64,000 nucleotides of DNA from Actinomadura opuntiae (GTDB lineage: Bacteria > Actinomycetota > Actinomycetes > Streptosporangiales > Streptosporangiaceae): NCBI RefSeq assembly GCF_030283205.1, contig NZ_JASNWF010000007.1, forward strand, positions 372,001 to 436,000, read 5' to 3'. Of this stretch, positions 35,026-44,616 are shown piece after piece. The stretch's first letter is position 1; every line of letters begins with the position of its first letter. Made by a program: the position numbers and the translations under genes. The notes beneath the pieces were generated by a model. That model ran no database searches. It was not told the DNA's origin and saw only the letters and a list, made by a program, of their open reading frames with translations.

Positions 35026-36162
35026 TCACCAGGCGATCAGGCCCAGGTCGGTGCGGTGCATGTCGGGGAGGCGGTGGAACCTTCCCTCGTCCATGCGGAA
35101 AATGGCCCGGTCGTGTCGGGAGCTGACGAGAAGATGCTTACCGGTCGCGTCGAGGGTGGTGCGGAAATCGGTCGGTGTCGCAGGCGCTATCTGCTGGGCC
35201 GTCATGCGGCCCAGTATGCGGACGGACGTCTTGCGATCGGTGTCCCTGGACAGAAGCAGCTCCACCACCGCGACGGAGCCGAACACATCCTCGAAGGAGT
35301 CCTTCTGTACGGCCATGACCGTCCGTCCGTCCTGGGAGGGCCGAAAGGACGAGAGGTCGAGGTCGTCGTCCCGGATGGTCAGGGCGACGCTGGTGGCGGC
35401 GAGGGTCGGGTCGGTGGTTCGGGTGTCGAGCGTACGCAGGACCCCGCTGACGGAGTCGTCCTTCCGGGCGATGCTCTCCGGGGGAGCGGTGCCGATGAGG
35501 AGGGTGTGGCCGTCGGCCTCCCATGCCAGGGACCACACGTACATCGGTGGGTCGCCGCTCGGTGCGCGCCACCCCTGATGGCGGCCGGACGGGGATTCGA
35601 CGATCGTCACATCGTCGCCGCGGCATTCGGTGTTCGCGTCGGTGAAGGCGACGCGGCGCCCGTCCGCCGTGGCGGCCATCTCCTCCACCTGGGCGCTGAA
35701 CTCGCCCGGCAGCGTGGTCCTGCGCGCCACGGAGCCGTCGCGGCGCAGGGTCACCTTGTCGATGCGGGTGCGGCAGGTGCCTACCTCGTCCGCCAGGAAG
35801 AAGGTGCGCCGCTCGGCCGCGGCCGCGAGCGCGGTGTAGTGCCCGGCGCTGGGCTCGATGTCGGCGGTCTTGCGTCCCGTCCAGGAGTCGAAGACCCCGA
35901 CGACGCCCTTGTGCTGGGTCGCCAGGAAGTACGGGGGGCCGCCCTCGTGCGCGCCGAGCGCGTCCACGTCGCGCACGGTGCTGCGGAGTGCGACGGTCAC
36001 GGTCACGACCGCGATCACGGTGAGGACGGCGGCGACGGGCACGGGCCACCATCCCATCGACCGGCGGCGGGCGGCGGGCAGGGCCAGCGGCGGCAGCGAC
36101 TCGCGCGTCACCTCGCGCATCTCGTCGGCAGCGGCGTCCTTCAGCAGGCGTTCGATGTTCAC
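35026..36162 (-). CDS. Membrane-anchored beta-propeller-like protein, possible anti-sigma partner
   Basis: A 378-residue protein: cytoplasmic N-terminus of about 33 residues ('MNIERLLKDAAADEMREV'), one membrane segment (about 37-60), then an extracellular part. The latter has repeated blade-like strands ('YFLATQHKGVVGVFDSWTGR', 'MAATADGRRVAFTD') as in TolB/WD40-like propellers. The ATG overlaps the stop of a sigma factor gene. This arrangement is typical of SigE-family sigma factors with a membrane-bound partner, so a role as anti-sigma or sensor is likely though not proven. Confidence 0.78.
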   Translation of the reverse strand: MNIERLLKDAAADEMREVTRESLPPLALPAARRRSMGWWPVPVAAVLTVIAVVTVTVALRSTVRDVDALGAHEGGPPYFLATQHKGVVGVFDSWTGRKTADIEPSAGHYTALAAAAERRTFFLADEVGTCRTRIDKVTLRRDGSVARRTTLPGEFSAQVEEMAATADGRRVAFTDANTECRGDDVTIVESPSGRHQGWRAPSGDPPMYVWSLAWEADGHTLLIGTAPPESIARKDDSVSGVLRTLDTRTTDPTLAATSVALTIRDDDLDLSSFRPSQDGRTVMAVQKDSFEDVFGSVAVVELLLSRDTDRKTSVRILGRMTAQQIAPATPTDFRTTLDATGKHLLVSSRHDRAIFRMDEGRFHRLPDMHRTDLGLIAW

Positions 36163-36692
36163 GGTTTGTCTCCCAGCATGCGCTCAAGGGCGGTGCGACC
36201 GCGGGACGTGTTGGACCGGACGGTGCCCCTGCTCACGCGCATGACCTGCGCGGTCTCCTCCTCGGACAGTTCGAGGACGAACCGGAGCACCAGGGTTTCC
36301 CGCTGCCGGTGTGGCAGGCGGCGCAGCGCGTCGAGGATCTCCCTGCCCTGCTCCAGGTCCAGGACGCGGCTCTCCGCCGACGCAGCGGGCAGGTCCCGGG
36401 TGCCGGGCAGGCGGCGCCCCCTGCGCCGCAGCACGGACCGGCAGTTGTTGAGCACCGACGACCTCAGATACGTCAGCGCCTTGCCGGTGTCCTTCAGCCG
36501 CCCCCAGCGCCGGTACAGGCCGAGGAAGGAGTCCTGGACGACGTCCTCGGCGGTCTGCCTGTCCCCGACCATCACCAGCGCCAGGCGGACGAGGCTCAGG
36601 GCGTGCGCTTCGTACAGCTGCGTAACGGCCCTCTCGGCGGAGGGCTCCGCCAGGTCCGGAGGGTCGTCCTCGCGGTATTTGAGGAGGCTCAC
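36159..36692 (-). CDS. SigE-family RNA polymerase sigma factor (ECF-type)
   Basis: A 177-residue two-domain sigma factor: region 2 'AEDVVQDSFLGLYRRW' and region 4 'LPHRQRETLVLRFVLELSEE' with the HTH 'VSRGTVRSNTSRGRTALERM'. I chose the GTG at 36692 because the family begins a few residues before 'VTQLYEAHALSLVRLALVMV'; an ATG at 36836 would add 48 atypical residues. It is coupled to the propeller gene by an ATGA overlap. Confidence 0.88.
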   Translation of the reverse strand: MSLLKYREDDPPDLAEPSAERAVTQLYEAHALSLVRLALVMVGDRQTAEDVVQDSFLGLYRRWGRLKDTGKALTYLRSSVLNNCRSVLRRRGRRLPGTRDLPAASAESRVLDLEQGREILDALRRLPHRQRETLVLRFVLELSEEETAQVMRVSRGTVRSNTSRGRTALERMLGDKP

Positions 36693-36976
36693 GGGGAAGA
36701 GACGCACCCGGGGCGCCGATGTTGCACGCGGGGCCGATCTTTTTCGGGACGAGCCGTAACCGGCGGCCGTCACCGCCGCAACAGTGTCAGCGTAATGCCG
36801 CGGCCGCGCCAGAGGCTTGCGCCCTCCAGCAGCCACACCCGGGCCGTCGTGGCGCGATCTCGGACGTGATCGCCTCGTCCCGCCATAGCGGCAGCCCCGC
36901 CTGTTGCGTGTCGCTCACCGGTTCGTCGATCTTCTCGATCGGCGGTGAACCTGGCGTGGAGGAGGTCAGGCAGCGA
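36693..36976. other. 284-base gap between sigma factor and GNAT genes, no convincing gene
   Basis: Reading all frames gives only short stretches. One minus-strand piece ('ARVWLLEGASLWRGRG') looks protein-like but has no partner sequence that I recognise. The region must hold the sigma-factor promoter; no clear -35/-10 pair is visible. Confidence 0.4.
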
Positions 36977-37684
36977 TCAGGGGGTCCAGACCATGGTTCG
37001 TTGGTGGAGGCGTTCGCCTCCGTGTCTGAGGCCGGGGACGAGGCGGGCGGGGCCGTGCTCGGTGAAGCCCATGCGCCGGAAGAAGGCGACCGCGCGGGTG
37101 TTCTCGCAGAGGGTCTGCAGGTGGCAGCCGGGGGAACCGATGGACCTGAGCCGGTCGAACCAGGCGGTCATGAGGTTCTCGGCGGCACCGGTCCCGCGCG
37201 CCTCGGGAACGAGGTTGATGTGCAGATGCGCGGGCCACCGGGCGTCCTCGAAGGCCGTCGCCCGGGGGCGGCGGCGGGCCGCGGCCCACAGCAGGTCCGC
37301 GGTGCTGCGCGCGAAGAAGGCCGCGAGCCGGGGGCGCAGCATGAGGCGGTGCCGCCGGATGGCCTGCAGCGTGCGCTCCTCCTCGCTCGGGAGGCGGGAC
37401 GAGTCGGGGCATCCGGTCAGGCAGCCCACGAGCCGTCCACCGGACTCCGCGACGAAGAGCGACTCCGGCTCACGATCCATGTAGGGGGTGAGGTAGATGG
37501 CCGCCTCGGACTCCTCATGACCCCACACGGACGCGGACGGGGAGCCCTCGCGGGCGCGGCCGAACAGGGCGAGCAGTTCCGTCCGGTCGCTCTCGGTGAA
37601 CGCTCGGACCTGCGCGGACGCGCGGGAACCGGCGGTGCCATCGGGGGGCCAAGCCGTTCCGGTCTGCAGGTAAAGCGGGTTCAT
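36977..37684 (-). CDS. GNAT family N-acetyltransferase
   Basis: A 235-residue acetyltransferase. The GNAT core is in the C-terminal half: 'LHINLVPEARGTGAAENLMT' carries the acetyl-CoA loop (R-G-T-G-A in place of R/Q-x-x-G-x-G/A), and 'HLQTLCENTRAVAFFRRMGF' is motif B. ATG at 37684 with GGGGTGG before it; GTG at 37690 is also possible. Substrate unknown. Confidence 0.88.
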   Translation of the reverse strand: MNPLYLQTGTAWPPDGTAGSRASAQVRAFTESDRTELLALFGRAREGSPSASVWGHEESEAAIYLTPYMDREPESLFVAESGGRLVGCLTGCPDSSRLPSEEERTLQAIRRHRLMLRPRLAAFFARSTADLLWAAARRRPRATAFEDARWPAHLHINLVPEARGTGAAENLMTAWFDRLRSIGSPGCHLQTLCENTRAVAFFRRMGFTEHGPARLVPGLRHGGERLHQRTMVWTP

Positions 37685-37775
37685 GTCCACCCCAACGCCC
37701 GGGAGGGGCCGGATGACTCCTGGCGATCAACGGGCGGGGCGGCCCGCGGGCCGGGACGGATAGCGTTGGGGGTCT

Positions 37776-39428
37776 ATGAGCGCCACTCTCGTTGTCAAGG
37801 ATCTCGCGGCCGGCCACGGGGACCGGGCGTTGTTCGACGGCCTCGATCTCGTCGTCGCCCCCGGTGACGTCGTCGGGCTGGTCGGCGGTAACGGTGCGGG
37901 CAAGTCGACGCTGCTGCGGCTGCTGGCCGGGATCGAGACGCCGGAGGACGGCACCGTCCAGCTGAGCCCGGCGTCGGCGGTCGTCGGGTACCTGCCGCAG
38001 GAGCCGGAGCGGCGGCCGGGGGAGTCGGTGGCGGGGTTCCTCGCGCGCCGGACGGGCGTGGCGAAGGCGCAGGCCGACCTGGACGCGGCGACCGAGGGCC
38101 TGGTCGAGGGACGCGCGGGCGCCGACGACGCCTACGCGGTGGCGCTGGAGCGCTGGCTCGCGCTCGGCGGCGCCGACCTGGAGGACCGGGCCGGCGAGGT
38201 CGCCGGCGAGCTGGGCCTGGGAGTCGCGCTCGACCAGCCGATGACCGCGCTGTCCGGCGGCCAGGCGGCGCGGGCGGGCCTGGCGTCGCTGCTGCTCAGC
38301 CGCTACGACGTGTTCCTGCTGGACGAGCCGACGAACGACCTGGACCTGGACGGCCTCGAACGCCTGGAGCGGTTCGTCACCGGGCTGCGGGCGGGGACGG
38401 TCGTCGTCAGCCACGACCGCGAGTTCCTCGCCCGGACGGTGACGAGCGTCCTGGAACTGGACCTGGCCCAGCACCAGATCAACCTGTACGGCGGCGGATA
38501 CGACGCCTACCTGGCCGAACGCGAGGTCGCGCGGCGGCACGCGCGGGCCGAGTACGAGGAGTACGCGGGCAGGCTGTCGGCCCTGCGCGAGCGCGGGCAG
38601 ATGCAGCGCGCCTGGATGGACAAGGGCGTCCGCAACGCGCGCCGCAAGGCCACCGACAACGACAAGATCGGCCGCAAGTTCCGGTCGGAGGCCAGCGAGA
38701 AGCAGGCGGCGAAGGCGCGGCAGACCGAGCGGGCCATCGAGCGGCTGGAGACCGTCGAGGAGCCGCGCAAGGAGTGGGAGCTGCGGATGGAGATCGCCGC
38801 GGCGCCCCGGTCCGGCGCGGTGGTGGCGACGCTGCGGGGCGCGGTGGTGCGGCGCGGCGCGTTCACGCTGGGCCCGGTGGACCTGGAGATCGGCTGGGCC
38901 GACCGGGTCGCGATCACCGGCGCGAACGGCGCGGGCAAGTCGACGCTGCTCGGCGTGCTGCTCGGCCGGATCGCCCCGGACGAGGGCGACGCGGCGCTCG
39001 GCTCCGGCGTGGTCGTCGGCGAGGTCGACCAGGCGCGCGGCCTGTTCCTCGGGGACGAGCCGCTGCTGGACGCGTTCGGCGCCGCGTCCGGCCTGGACCC
39101 CGAGCCCGCCCGGACGCTGCTGGCGAAGTTCGGGCTGCGCGCCGGCCACGTGCTGCGCCCGGCGGGCACCCTGTCGCCCGGCGAGCGGACCCGCGCGGCC
39201 CTCGCCCTGCTCCAGGGCAGGGGCGTCAACCTGCTGGTGCTGGACGAGCCGACCAACCACCTCGACCTCCCGGCGATCGAGCAGCTCGAATCCGCGCTGG
39301 ACGGCTACACCGGCACGCTCCTGCTGGTCACGCACGACCGCCGGATGCTCCAGGCCGTCCGCACCACCCGCCGCCTCACCGTCGCCGACGGCAAGGTGGC
39401 CGACGACCTCGCCCCCACCGCCCCCTGA
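37776..39428 (+). CDS. ABC-F family ATP-binding protein
   Basis: A 550-residue soluble protein with two ABC domains and no membrane segment. Walker A 'GGNGAGKST' and 'GANGAGKST', signatures 'LSGGQAARAGLASLL' and 'LSPGERTRAALALLQ', Walker B 'VFLLDEPTNDLD' and 'LLVLDEPTNHLD'. The linker (about residues 240-320) is Lys/Arg-rich. ABC-F proteins act on the ribosome as translation factors or antibiotic-resistance proteins. Which role applies here cannot be told. Confidence 0.9.
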   Translation: MSATLVVKDLAAGHGDRALFDGLDLVVAPGDVVGLVGGNGAGKSTLLRLLAGIETPEDGTVQLSPASAVVGYLPQEPERRPGESVAGFLARRTGVAKAQADLDAATEGLVEGRAGADDAYAVALERWLALGGADLEDRAGEVAGELGLGVALDQPMTALSGGQAARAGLASLLLSRYDVFLLDEPTNDLDLDGLERLERFVTGLRAGTVVVSHDREFLARTVTSVLELDLAQHQINLYGGGYDAYLAEREVARRHARAEYEEYAGRLSALRERGQMQRAWMDKGVRNARRKATDNDKIGRKFRSEASEKQAAKARQTERAIERLETVEEPRKEWELRMEIAAAPRSGAVVATLRGAVVRRGAFTLGPVDLEIGWADRVAITGANGAGKSTLLGVLLGRIAPDEGDAALGSGVVVGEVDQARGLFLGDEPLLDAFGAASGLDPEPARTLLAKFGLRAGHVLRPAGTLSPGERTRAALALLQGRGVNLLVLDEPTNHLDLPAIEQLESALDGYTGTLLLVTHDRRMLQAVRTTRRLTVADGKVADDLAPTAP

Positions 39429-39434
39429 GGCGGG

Positions 39435-40553
39435 TCACAGCGTGTCGATGGCCTCGGGGGAGAGGACGTTGGACAGGACCATGGCGGCGCAGCCGGTGAG
39501 GCCGGCGGTCTCGCCGAGGCGGCTCGGCTCGATGCGCAGGCTGCGGGTCGCCAGGGCCGTGGAGCGCTGGTAGACGACCTCGCGCAGACCCGCGATGAGG
39601 GCCTCGTCCGCGCCGACGAGGTCGCCGCCGAGGACGACGACGGCGGGGTTCAGCAGGTTGACGGCGGTGGCGACGACCTCGCCGATGCGGCGCCCGGACT
39701 CGCGCAGCAGCGCGACCGTGGCGGGGTCGCCGGCGCGGGCGAGGGCGGCCAGGGCGGGCAGGTCGGCCGCGGGGGAGCGGGCGAGCAGGGCGGTGCCGCC
39801 CGCGACGGCCTCGACGCAGTTGGTGTTGCCGCACCGGCACGGCGCCTCGGTGCCGGACGGGACGGGCACGTGGCCGATCTCCCCGGCGGCGCCGAGCGCG
39901 CCGCGCTGGATGGCGCCGCCCGCGATCACGCCCGCGCCGATGCCGGTGGACACCTTGACGAACAGCAGGTCGCGGACGCCCGGGTGGGCCTGGTGCTCGC
40001 CGAGCGCGGCGGTGTTGACCTCGTTGTCGAGGTATGCGGGGACGCCGAACCGGTCCCGGACCGGGGGGCCGACCTCGACGCCGTCCCAGCGTCCGGGGAC
40101 GTGCTCCACGGCGTCGGGGACGCCGAGGCCGACGCCGCGCACCGCCGCCGGGTCGACGCCGGAGCCGGCGAGCAGGTCGGCCCAGTGGTCGAGCAGGCGC
40201 GGCAGGGTCTTGCCCGCGCTGGTGTCGGCGGGCGGCGCGTCGGTCTGGGCGAGGACGCGGCCGGCGAGGTCGCAGACGGCGAGCTGGCCGCGGGACTGGC
40301 CGAGGTTGGCGACCAGCACGGCGCCGCCGGCGGCGTTGAACTCCAGCCGGGCGGGGGGGCGGCCGCCGGTGGACGGTCCGTCGGCGCGCTCGGCGACCAG
40401 GCCGCGGCCGATCAGGTCGGCGACCCGGGACGCCACGGCGGGACGGGACAGGCCGGTGACGCGGCCCAGCTCGGCGCGGGTGGCGACGCCGTCCTCGCGG
40501 ATGAGGCGCAGCACGTCGCCGGTCGTGCACGGGCGGGTGAGGGGACGCGGCAT
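39435..40553 (-). CDS. ROK family transcriptional regulator of the Entner-Doudoroff cassette
   Basis: A 372-residue ROK repressor with an N-terminal winged HTH ('[20 protein letters not shown]') and a ROK domain. The intact zinc motif '[10 protein letters not shown]' is present. It is divergent from edd across a 148-base region with an interrupted palindrome, so it likely controls edd-glk-eda in response to glucose or a phosphorylated sugar (inference). Confidence 0.88.
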   Translation of the reverse strand: MPRPLTRPCTTGDVLRLIREDGVATRAELGRVTGLSRPAVASRVADLIGRGLVAERADGPSTGGRPPARLEFNAAGGAVLVANLGQSRGQLAVCDLAGRVLAQTDAPPADTSAGKTLPRLLDHWADLLAGSGVDPAAVRGVGLGVPDAVEHVPGRWDGVEVGPPVRDRFGVPAYLDNEVNTAALGEHQAHPGVRDLLFVKVSTGIGAGVIAGGAIQRGALGAAGEIGHVPVPSGTEAPCRCGNTNCVEAVAGGTALLARSPAADLPALAALARAGDPATVALLRESGRRIGEVVATAVNLLNPAVVVLGGDLVGADEALIAGLREVVYQRSTALATRSLRIEPSRLGETAGLTGCAAMVLSNVLSPEAIDTL

Positions 40554-40603
40554 CCGGTCAGTGAAGCACGGCCCCGTTCGGTACGTCCAGTTAGGCGAAC
40601 CGA

Positions 40604-40635
40604 CCGACTTTTGTCAGTTGAAGTTCATAAGTCGG
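40604..40635. promoter_or_regulatory. Interrupted palindrome between ROK regulator and edd
   Basis: CCGACTT (40604-40610) and AAGTCGG (40629-40635) are inverted around an 18-base centre, with two more matching pairs inside. The region is AT-rich for this genome. Candidate operator for the divergent ROK regulator. Confidence 0.5.
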
Positions 40636-40636
40636 C

Positions 40637-40665
40637 TTGTAAGCGTGACGTATGTCTCGATAGTT
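40637..40665 (+). promoter_or_regulatory. Possible edd promoter
   Basis: TTGTAA (40637-40642) and ATAGTT (40660-40665) are 17 bases apart, 37 bases before the edd ATG and directly downstream of the interrupted palindrome. Confidence 0.4.
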
Positions 40666-40701
40666 TGGCGATCAACTGATCCCCCTGATCTGGAGCTTGC
40701 G

Positions 40702-42543
40702 ATGGCCCTGCAACCCGCTCGGCAACCCCTGTTGCATCCCGTCTTGGAACGCGTCACCCAGCGCATCGCCGAGCGGAGCGCCGCCCGGCGCACCGCCTAC
40801 CTCGACCGCATCGCCGCCGCCCGCACGCAGGGCCCGGCGCGCGGCGGCATGGGCTGCGCGAACCTGGCGCACGGGTTCGCGGCCTGCGGCGTCCAGGACA
40901 AGCTGTGGCTGCGCGGGAACGTCACGCCGAACATCGCGATCGTGTCGGCGTACAACGACATGCTGTCCGCGCACCAGCCGTTGAAGGACTACCCGGACAT
41001 CCTGAAGGCCGCGATCCGGCAGGCGGGCGGCACCGCGCAGTTCGCCGGCGGCGTCCCGGCGATGTGCGACGGCATCACCCAGGGCCGCGCCGGCATGGAG
41101 TTGTCGCTGTTCAGCCGGGACGTGGTGGCGATGGCGACGGCGGTGGCGCTGTCGCACGACATGTTCGACGGCGCGCTGCTGCTCGGGGTCTGCGACAAGA
41201 TCGTCCCCGGCCTGGTGATCGGCGCGCTGGCGTTCGGGCACCTGCCGGTGATCCTGGTGCCGGCCGGGCCGATGGCGTCCGGGCTGCCGAACGCGCAGAA
41301 GGCGAAGGTCCGCAAGCGGTACGCCGCGGGCGAGATCGGGCGGGACGAGCTGCTCGCCGCCGAGGCCGCCTCCTACCATTCGCCCGGCACCTGCACCTTC
41401 TACGGGACGGCCAACTCCAACCAGTTGCTGATGGAGGTCATGGGCCTGCACCTGCCGGGCGCCAGCTTCGTCCCGCCGGGCACCCCGCTGCGCGACGGGC
41501 TGACCGAGGCGGCCGGGCGCCGCGTCCTGAAGATCACGGACCTCGCCGGCGAGTACACCCCGATCGGCGAGCTGCTGGACGAGCGGGCGTTCGCCAACGC
41601 GATCGTCGCGCTGCTGGCGACCGGCGGGTCGACCAACCACACGCTGCACCTGGTCGCGATGGCCGCCGCCGCGGGCATCGAGCTGACCTGGGACGACTTC
41701 GACGAGCTGTCGAAGGTGACGCCGCTGCTCACCCGGCTCTACCCGAACGGGACCGCCGACGTGAACCACTTCCACGCCGCGGGCGGCACCGCGTTCCTGA
41801 TCGGCGAGCTGATCGACGCGGGCCTGCTGCACGAGGACGCCCGGACGGTCGGCGGCGCCACCCTCGCCGCGTACCGGAAGACGCCGCAGCTGGAGGGCGG
41901 CAAGGTCGTGTGGCGCGACGCGCCCGCCGAGTCCGGCGACACCGGCGTCCTGCGCCCGGCCGCCGAGCCGTTCGACACCCACGGCGGCCTGCACACCGTG
42001 TCCGGCAACCTCGGCCGCGCGGTGGTCAAGGTGTCGGCGGTGCGGCCCGAGCACCGGACGGTCGAGGCGCCCGCGCGGGTGTTCGAGTCGCAGGAGGCGC
42101 TGCAGGAGGCGTTCGCGGCCGGGGAGTTGGACCGGGACGTCGTCGCGATCGTCCGGTACCAGGGCCCGCGGGCCAACGGGATGCCGGAGCTGCACCGGCT
42201 CACCCCGCCGCTGTCGGTGCTCCAGGACCGCGGGTTCCGGGTCGCGCTGGTCACCGACGGACGCATGTCGGGCGCCTCGGGGGCGGTGCCCGCCGCGATC
42301 CACGTGTCGCCGGAGGCGGCGGCGGGCGGGCCGCTCGCGCGCGTCCGCGACGGCGACATCGTCCGGCTGGACGCCGACAAGGGGCTGCTCGAGGTGCTCG
42401 TCCCCGACGAGGAGTTCGACGCGCGCATCCCCAGCGGCGCGGCGCCGTCCGCCGCGGAGTGGACGGGCACCGGACGCGAGCTGTTCGACACGTTCCGCCG
42501 CTCCGTCAGCACCGCCGAGCTCGGCGCTGGAGTGTTCGCGTGA
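40702..42543 (+). CDS. edd: Phosphogluconate dehydratase
   Basis: A 613-residue member of the IlvD/Edd family. It shows '[20 protein letters not shown]', the iron-sulfur cysteines in '[10 protein letters not shown]' and '[11 protein letters not shown]', and '[15 protein letters not shown]'. Length and motifs separate it from dihydroxyacid dehydratase. It converts 6-phosphogluconate to KDPG. The ATG at 40702 has TGGAG eleven bases upstream; the longer open frame from 39595 is antisense to the regulator. First gene of edd-glk-eda. Confidence 0.93.
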   Translation: MALQPARQPLLHPVLERVTQRIAERSAARRTAYLDRIAAARTQGPARGGMGCANLAHGFAACGVQDKLWLRGNVTPNIAIVSAYNDMLSAHQPLKDYPDILKAAIRQAGGTAQFAGGVPAMCDGITQGRAGMELSLFSRDVVAMATAVALSHDMFDGALLLGVCDKIVPGLVIGALAFGHLPVILVPAGPMASGLPNAQKAKVRKRYAAGEIGRDELLAAEAASYHSPGTCTFYGTANSNQLLMEVMGLHLPGASFVPPGTPLRDGLTEAAGRRVLKITDLAGEYTPIGELLDERAFANAIVALLATGGSTNHTLHLVAMAAAAGIELTWDDFDELSKVTPLLTRLYPNGTADVNHFHAAGGTAFLIGELIDAGLLHEDARTVGGATLAAYRKTPQLEGGKVVWRDAPAESGDTGVLRPAAEPFDTHGGLHTVSGNLGRAVVKVSAVRPEHRTVEAPARVFESQEALQEAFAAGELDRDVVAIVRYQGPRANGMPELHRLTPPLSVLQDRGFRVALVTDGRMSGASGAVPAAIHVSPEAAAGGPLARVRDGDIVRLDADKGLLEVLVPDEEFDARIPSGAAPSAAEWTGTGRELFDTFRRSVSTAELGAGVFA

Positions 42544-43535
42544 GCGGGGTGTGGCTGGTCGCCGACATCGGCGGCACGAACGCCCGCTTCGCGCTGGTGG
42601 ACGGCCCGGACGGCGTCCCGTACCAGGTCGCGTCGCTGCCGACCCGCGAGCACGCGGGCCTGGCGGAGGCGGCGGCCGCCTACCTCGACCGGCACGCACC
42701 GGACGTCCGCCCGTCGGCCGCGTGCCTGGCCGTGGCGGGCCCCGTCGCGGACGGGACCTACCACCTGACCAACGCCGGCTGGCCGAAGGGCACCGCGGAG
42801 CAGGTGCGCGACCGCCTCGGCGTCCCGCACCTGGAGATCATCAACGACTTCGAGGCGCTCGCGCTGGCACTGCCGCGCCTCGGCCCGGACGACGTGGTCC
42901 CCATCGGCCCCGCCGGGCCGACCACAACCGGCCGGGGCGAGGCGGCCCCGCTCGCCGTGCTCGGCCCGGGCACCGGGCTCGGCGTCGCCGGGCTCGTCCC
43001 GACGCCCGCCGGCTGGGTGCCGCTGCCCGGCGAGGGCGGCCAGGTCGACGTGCCCGCCGCGACCGACCGGGAACTGGAGGTCGTCCGGCTGCTGCGCGCC
43101 GAGACCGGCGCGTCCCGCGCCGAGTCCCTGCTGTCGGGCGGCGGCCTGGCCGCGATCCACCGCTACCTGGCGATCATCGACGGCGTGCGGGCCGAGCCCC
43201 TCGACCCGGCGCGGATCTGCGCGCACGACGGCGACCCGCGCTGCGCGGAGACCGTCGCGATGTTCTGCGCGCTCCTCGGCTCGCTCGCCGGGAACGTCGC
43301 GCTGACGCTCGGCGCGCGCGGCGGCGTCTACCTCGGCGGCGGTATCCTCCCGCGCATCGCCGGCGCCCTCGCCCGCAGCGACTTCCGCGCCCGCTTCGAG
43401 GCGAAGCCGCCCGTCGAGGACTACGTGCGGCCCGTCCCGACCGCGCTGATCGTCCACCCCCGCCCGGCGCTCGCCGGCGCCACCGCCCGGCTGGCGCGGC
43501 ACCCGGCCGTCCTGGAGACACTGGAGACCGCATGA
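42540..43535 (+). CDS. glk: Glucokinase (Glk family)
   Basis: A 331-residue Glk of the proteobacterial type rather than the ROK glucokinase usual in actinomycetes: '[17 protein letters not shown]', '[14 protein letters not shown]' with catalytic Asp, '[12 protein letters not shown]' and '[11 protein letters not shown]'. It feeds glucose-6-phosphate to the pathway. GTG start overlaps the edd stop (GTGA). Confidence 0.92.
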   Translation: MSGVWLVADIGGTNARFALVDGPDGVPYQVASLPTREHAGLAEAAAAYLDRHAPDVRPSAACLAVAGPVADGTYHLTNAGWPKGTAEQVRDRLGVPHLEIINDFEALALALPRLGPDDVVPIGPAGPTTTGRGEAAPLAVLGPGTGLGVAGLVPTPAGWVPLPGEGGQVDVPAATDRELEVVRLLRAETGASRAESLLSGGGLAAIHRYLAIIDGVRAEPLDPARICAHDGDPRCAETVAMFCALLGSLAGNVALTLGARGGVYLGGGILPRIAGALARSDFRARFEAKPPVEDYVRPVPTALIVHPRPALAGATARLARHPAVLETLETA

Positions 43536-44158
43536 ACACCGATGACCTGTTCGGCCTCGCGCCCGTCGTTCCCGTCGTCGTGCTGCACGACGCCGACCAC
43601 GCGGTGCCGCTGGCCCGCGCCCTGGTCGAGGGCGGCCTCCCGGCGATCGAGGTGACGCTGCGCACGCCCGCCGCCGTCGAGTCGATCGAGCGGATCGCCG
43701 CCGAGGTGCCGGACGCCGTCGTCGGCGCCGGGACGGTCGTCACTGCCGAGGACGCCGAACGCTCGCGCAAGGCGGGCGCCCGGTTCCTGGTCAGCCCCGG
43801 CTGCACGCCCCGGCTGCGGGCCGCGATGGCGGAGACCGGCCTGCCGTTCCTGCCGGGCGTCTCCAGTGCCTCCGAGGCGATGGCGCTGCTGGAGGAGGGG
43901 ATCACCGCGATGAAGTTCTTCCCCGCCGAGCCGGCGGGCGGCGTCCCCTACCTCAAGGCGCTCGGCGGGCCGCTGCCGCAGATCCGGTTCTGCCCGACCG
44001 GCGGGATCCGGCCCGGCAACGCCGCCGACTACCTCGCCCTGCCGAACGTCGGCTGCGTCGGCGGCACCTGGCTCACCCCGTCCGACGCCCTCGGCGCCGG
44101 CGACTGGGACCGCGTCCGCGTCCTCGCCGCCGAGGCCGCGAAGCTCCGCCCGGCCTGA
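43532..44158 (+). CDS. eda: 2-keto-3-deoxy-6-phosphogluconate aldolase
   Basis: A 208-residue class I aldolase. Schiff-base Lys128 in '[10 protein letters not shown]', catalytic Glu40 in 'AIEVTLRT', and the phosphate loop 'CPTGGI'. It splits KDPG to pyruvate and glyceraldehyde-3-phosphate. ATG overlaps the glk stop (ATGA). Zwf and Pgl are not encoded here. Confidence 0.93.
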   Translation: MNTDDLFGLAPVVPVVVLHDADHAVPLARALVEGGLPAIEVTLRTPAAVESIERIAAEVPDAVVGAGTVVTAEDAERSRKAGARFLVSPGCTPRLRAAMAETGLPFLPGVSSASEAMALLEEGITAMKFFPAEPAGGVPYLKALGGPLPQIRFCPTGGIRPGNAADYLALPNVGCVGGTWLTPSDALGAGDWDRVRVLAAEAAKLRPA

Positions 44159-44220
44159 TGTCACATCCGCGGGTCTCCCTCCCGTCTCCTGGGCAGGAGC
44201 GAGAACGAGGGAGGCCCGCA

Positions 44221-44616
44221 ATGGAGACCACGAGGATCCGCGAGACGCTGGACGGCCTGGCCCGGCAGCGCACCGTCCTGCTGACCACCTACCGCAAGGA
44301 CGGCACGCCGGTCGGGACGCCGGTGAACATCGTGGTCCGCGGCGACCACGCCTACTTCCGCACCTACGACAAGGCCTACAAGGCCAAGCGGCTGGCCCGT
44401 AACCCCGAGGTCGAGGTCGCGCCGAGCACCTACCGCGGCAAGGTCACCGGACCGGCGGTGCACGGCCGCGTCCGGCTGCTCACCGAGGAGGAGGCGAAGC
44501 CGGTCCGCCGGATGCTGGCGCGCAAGCACCGCCTCCAGCAGGGCATCGCGGTCCCGCTGCTCCACCGGATGAAGCACTACAGGACCCTGCACTACGAGCT
44601 GACGCTCGACGCGTGA
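44221..44616 (+). CDS. PPOX class F420-dependent oxidoreductase
   Basis: A 131-residue split-barrel flavin/F420-binding protein: 'RTVLLTTYRKDGTPVGTPVN', 'AYFRTYDKAYKAKRLARNP' with the basic residues that hold the F420 phosphate. This group is common in mycobacteria and actinomycetes. ATG at 44221 after GAGGGAGG. The stop codon is shared in frame with the LysR gene that follows. Confidence 0.87.
   Translation: METTRIRETLDGLARQRTVLLTTYRKDGTPVGTPVNIVVRGDHAYFRTYDKAYKAKRLARNPEVEVAPSTYRGKVTGPAVHGRVRLLTEEEAKPVRRMLARKHRLQQGIAVPLLHRMKHYRTLHYELTLDA

Noticed and set aside
36780..36960. Protein-like minus-strand fragments between the sigma factor and GNAT genes
   Set aside because: Short, in two frames, with no family I can recognise; not enough to call a pseudogene.
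39595..40701. N-terminal extension of edd to 982 codons
   Set aside because: It is antisense to the ROK regulator and lacks homology; the family start is the ATG at 40702.
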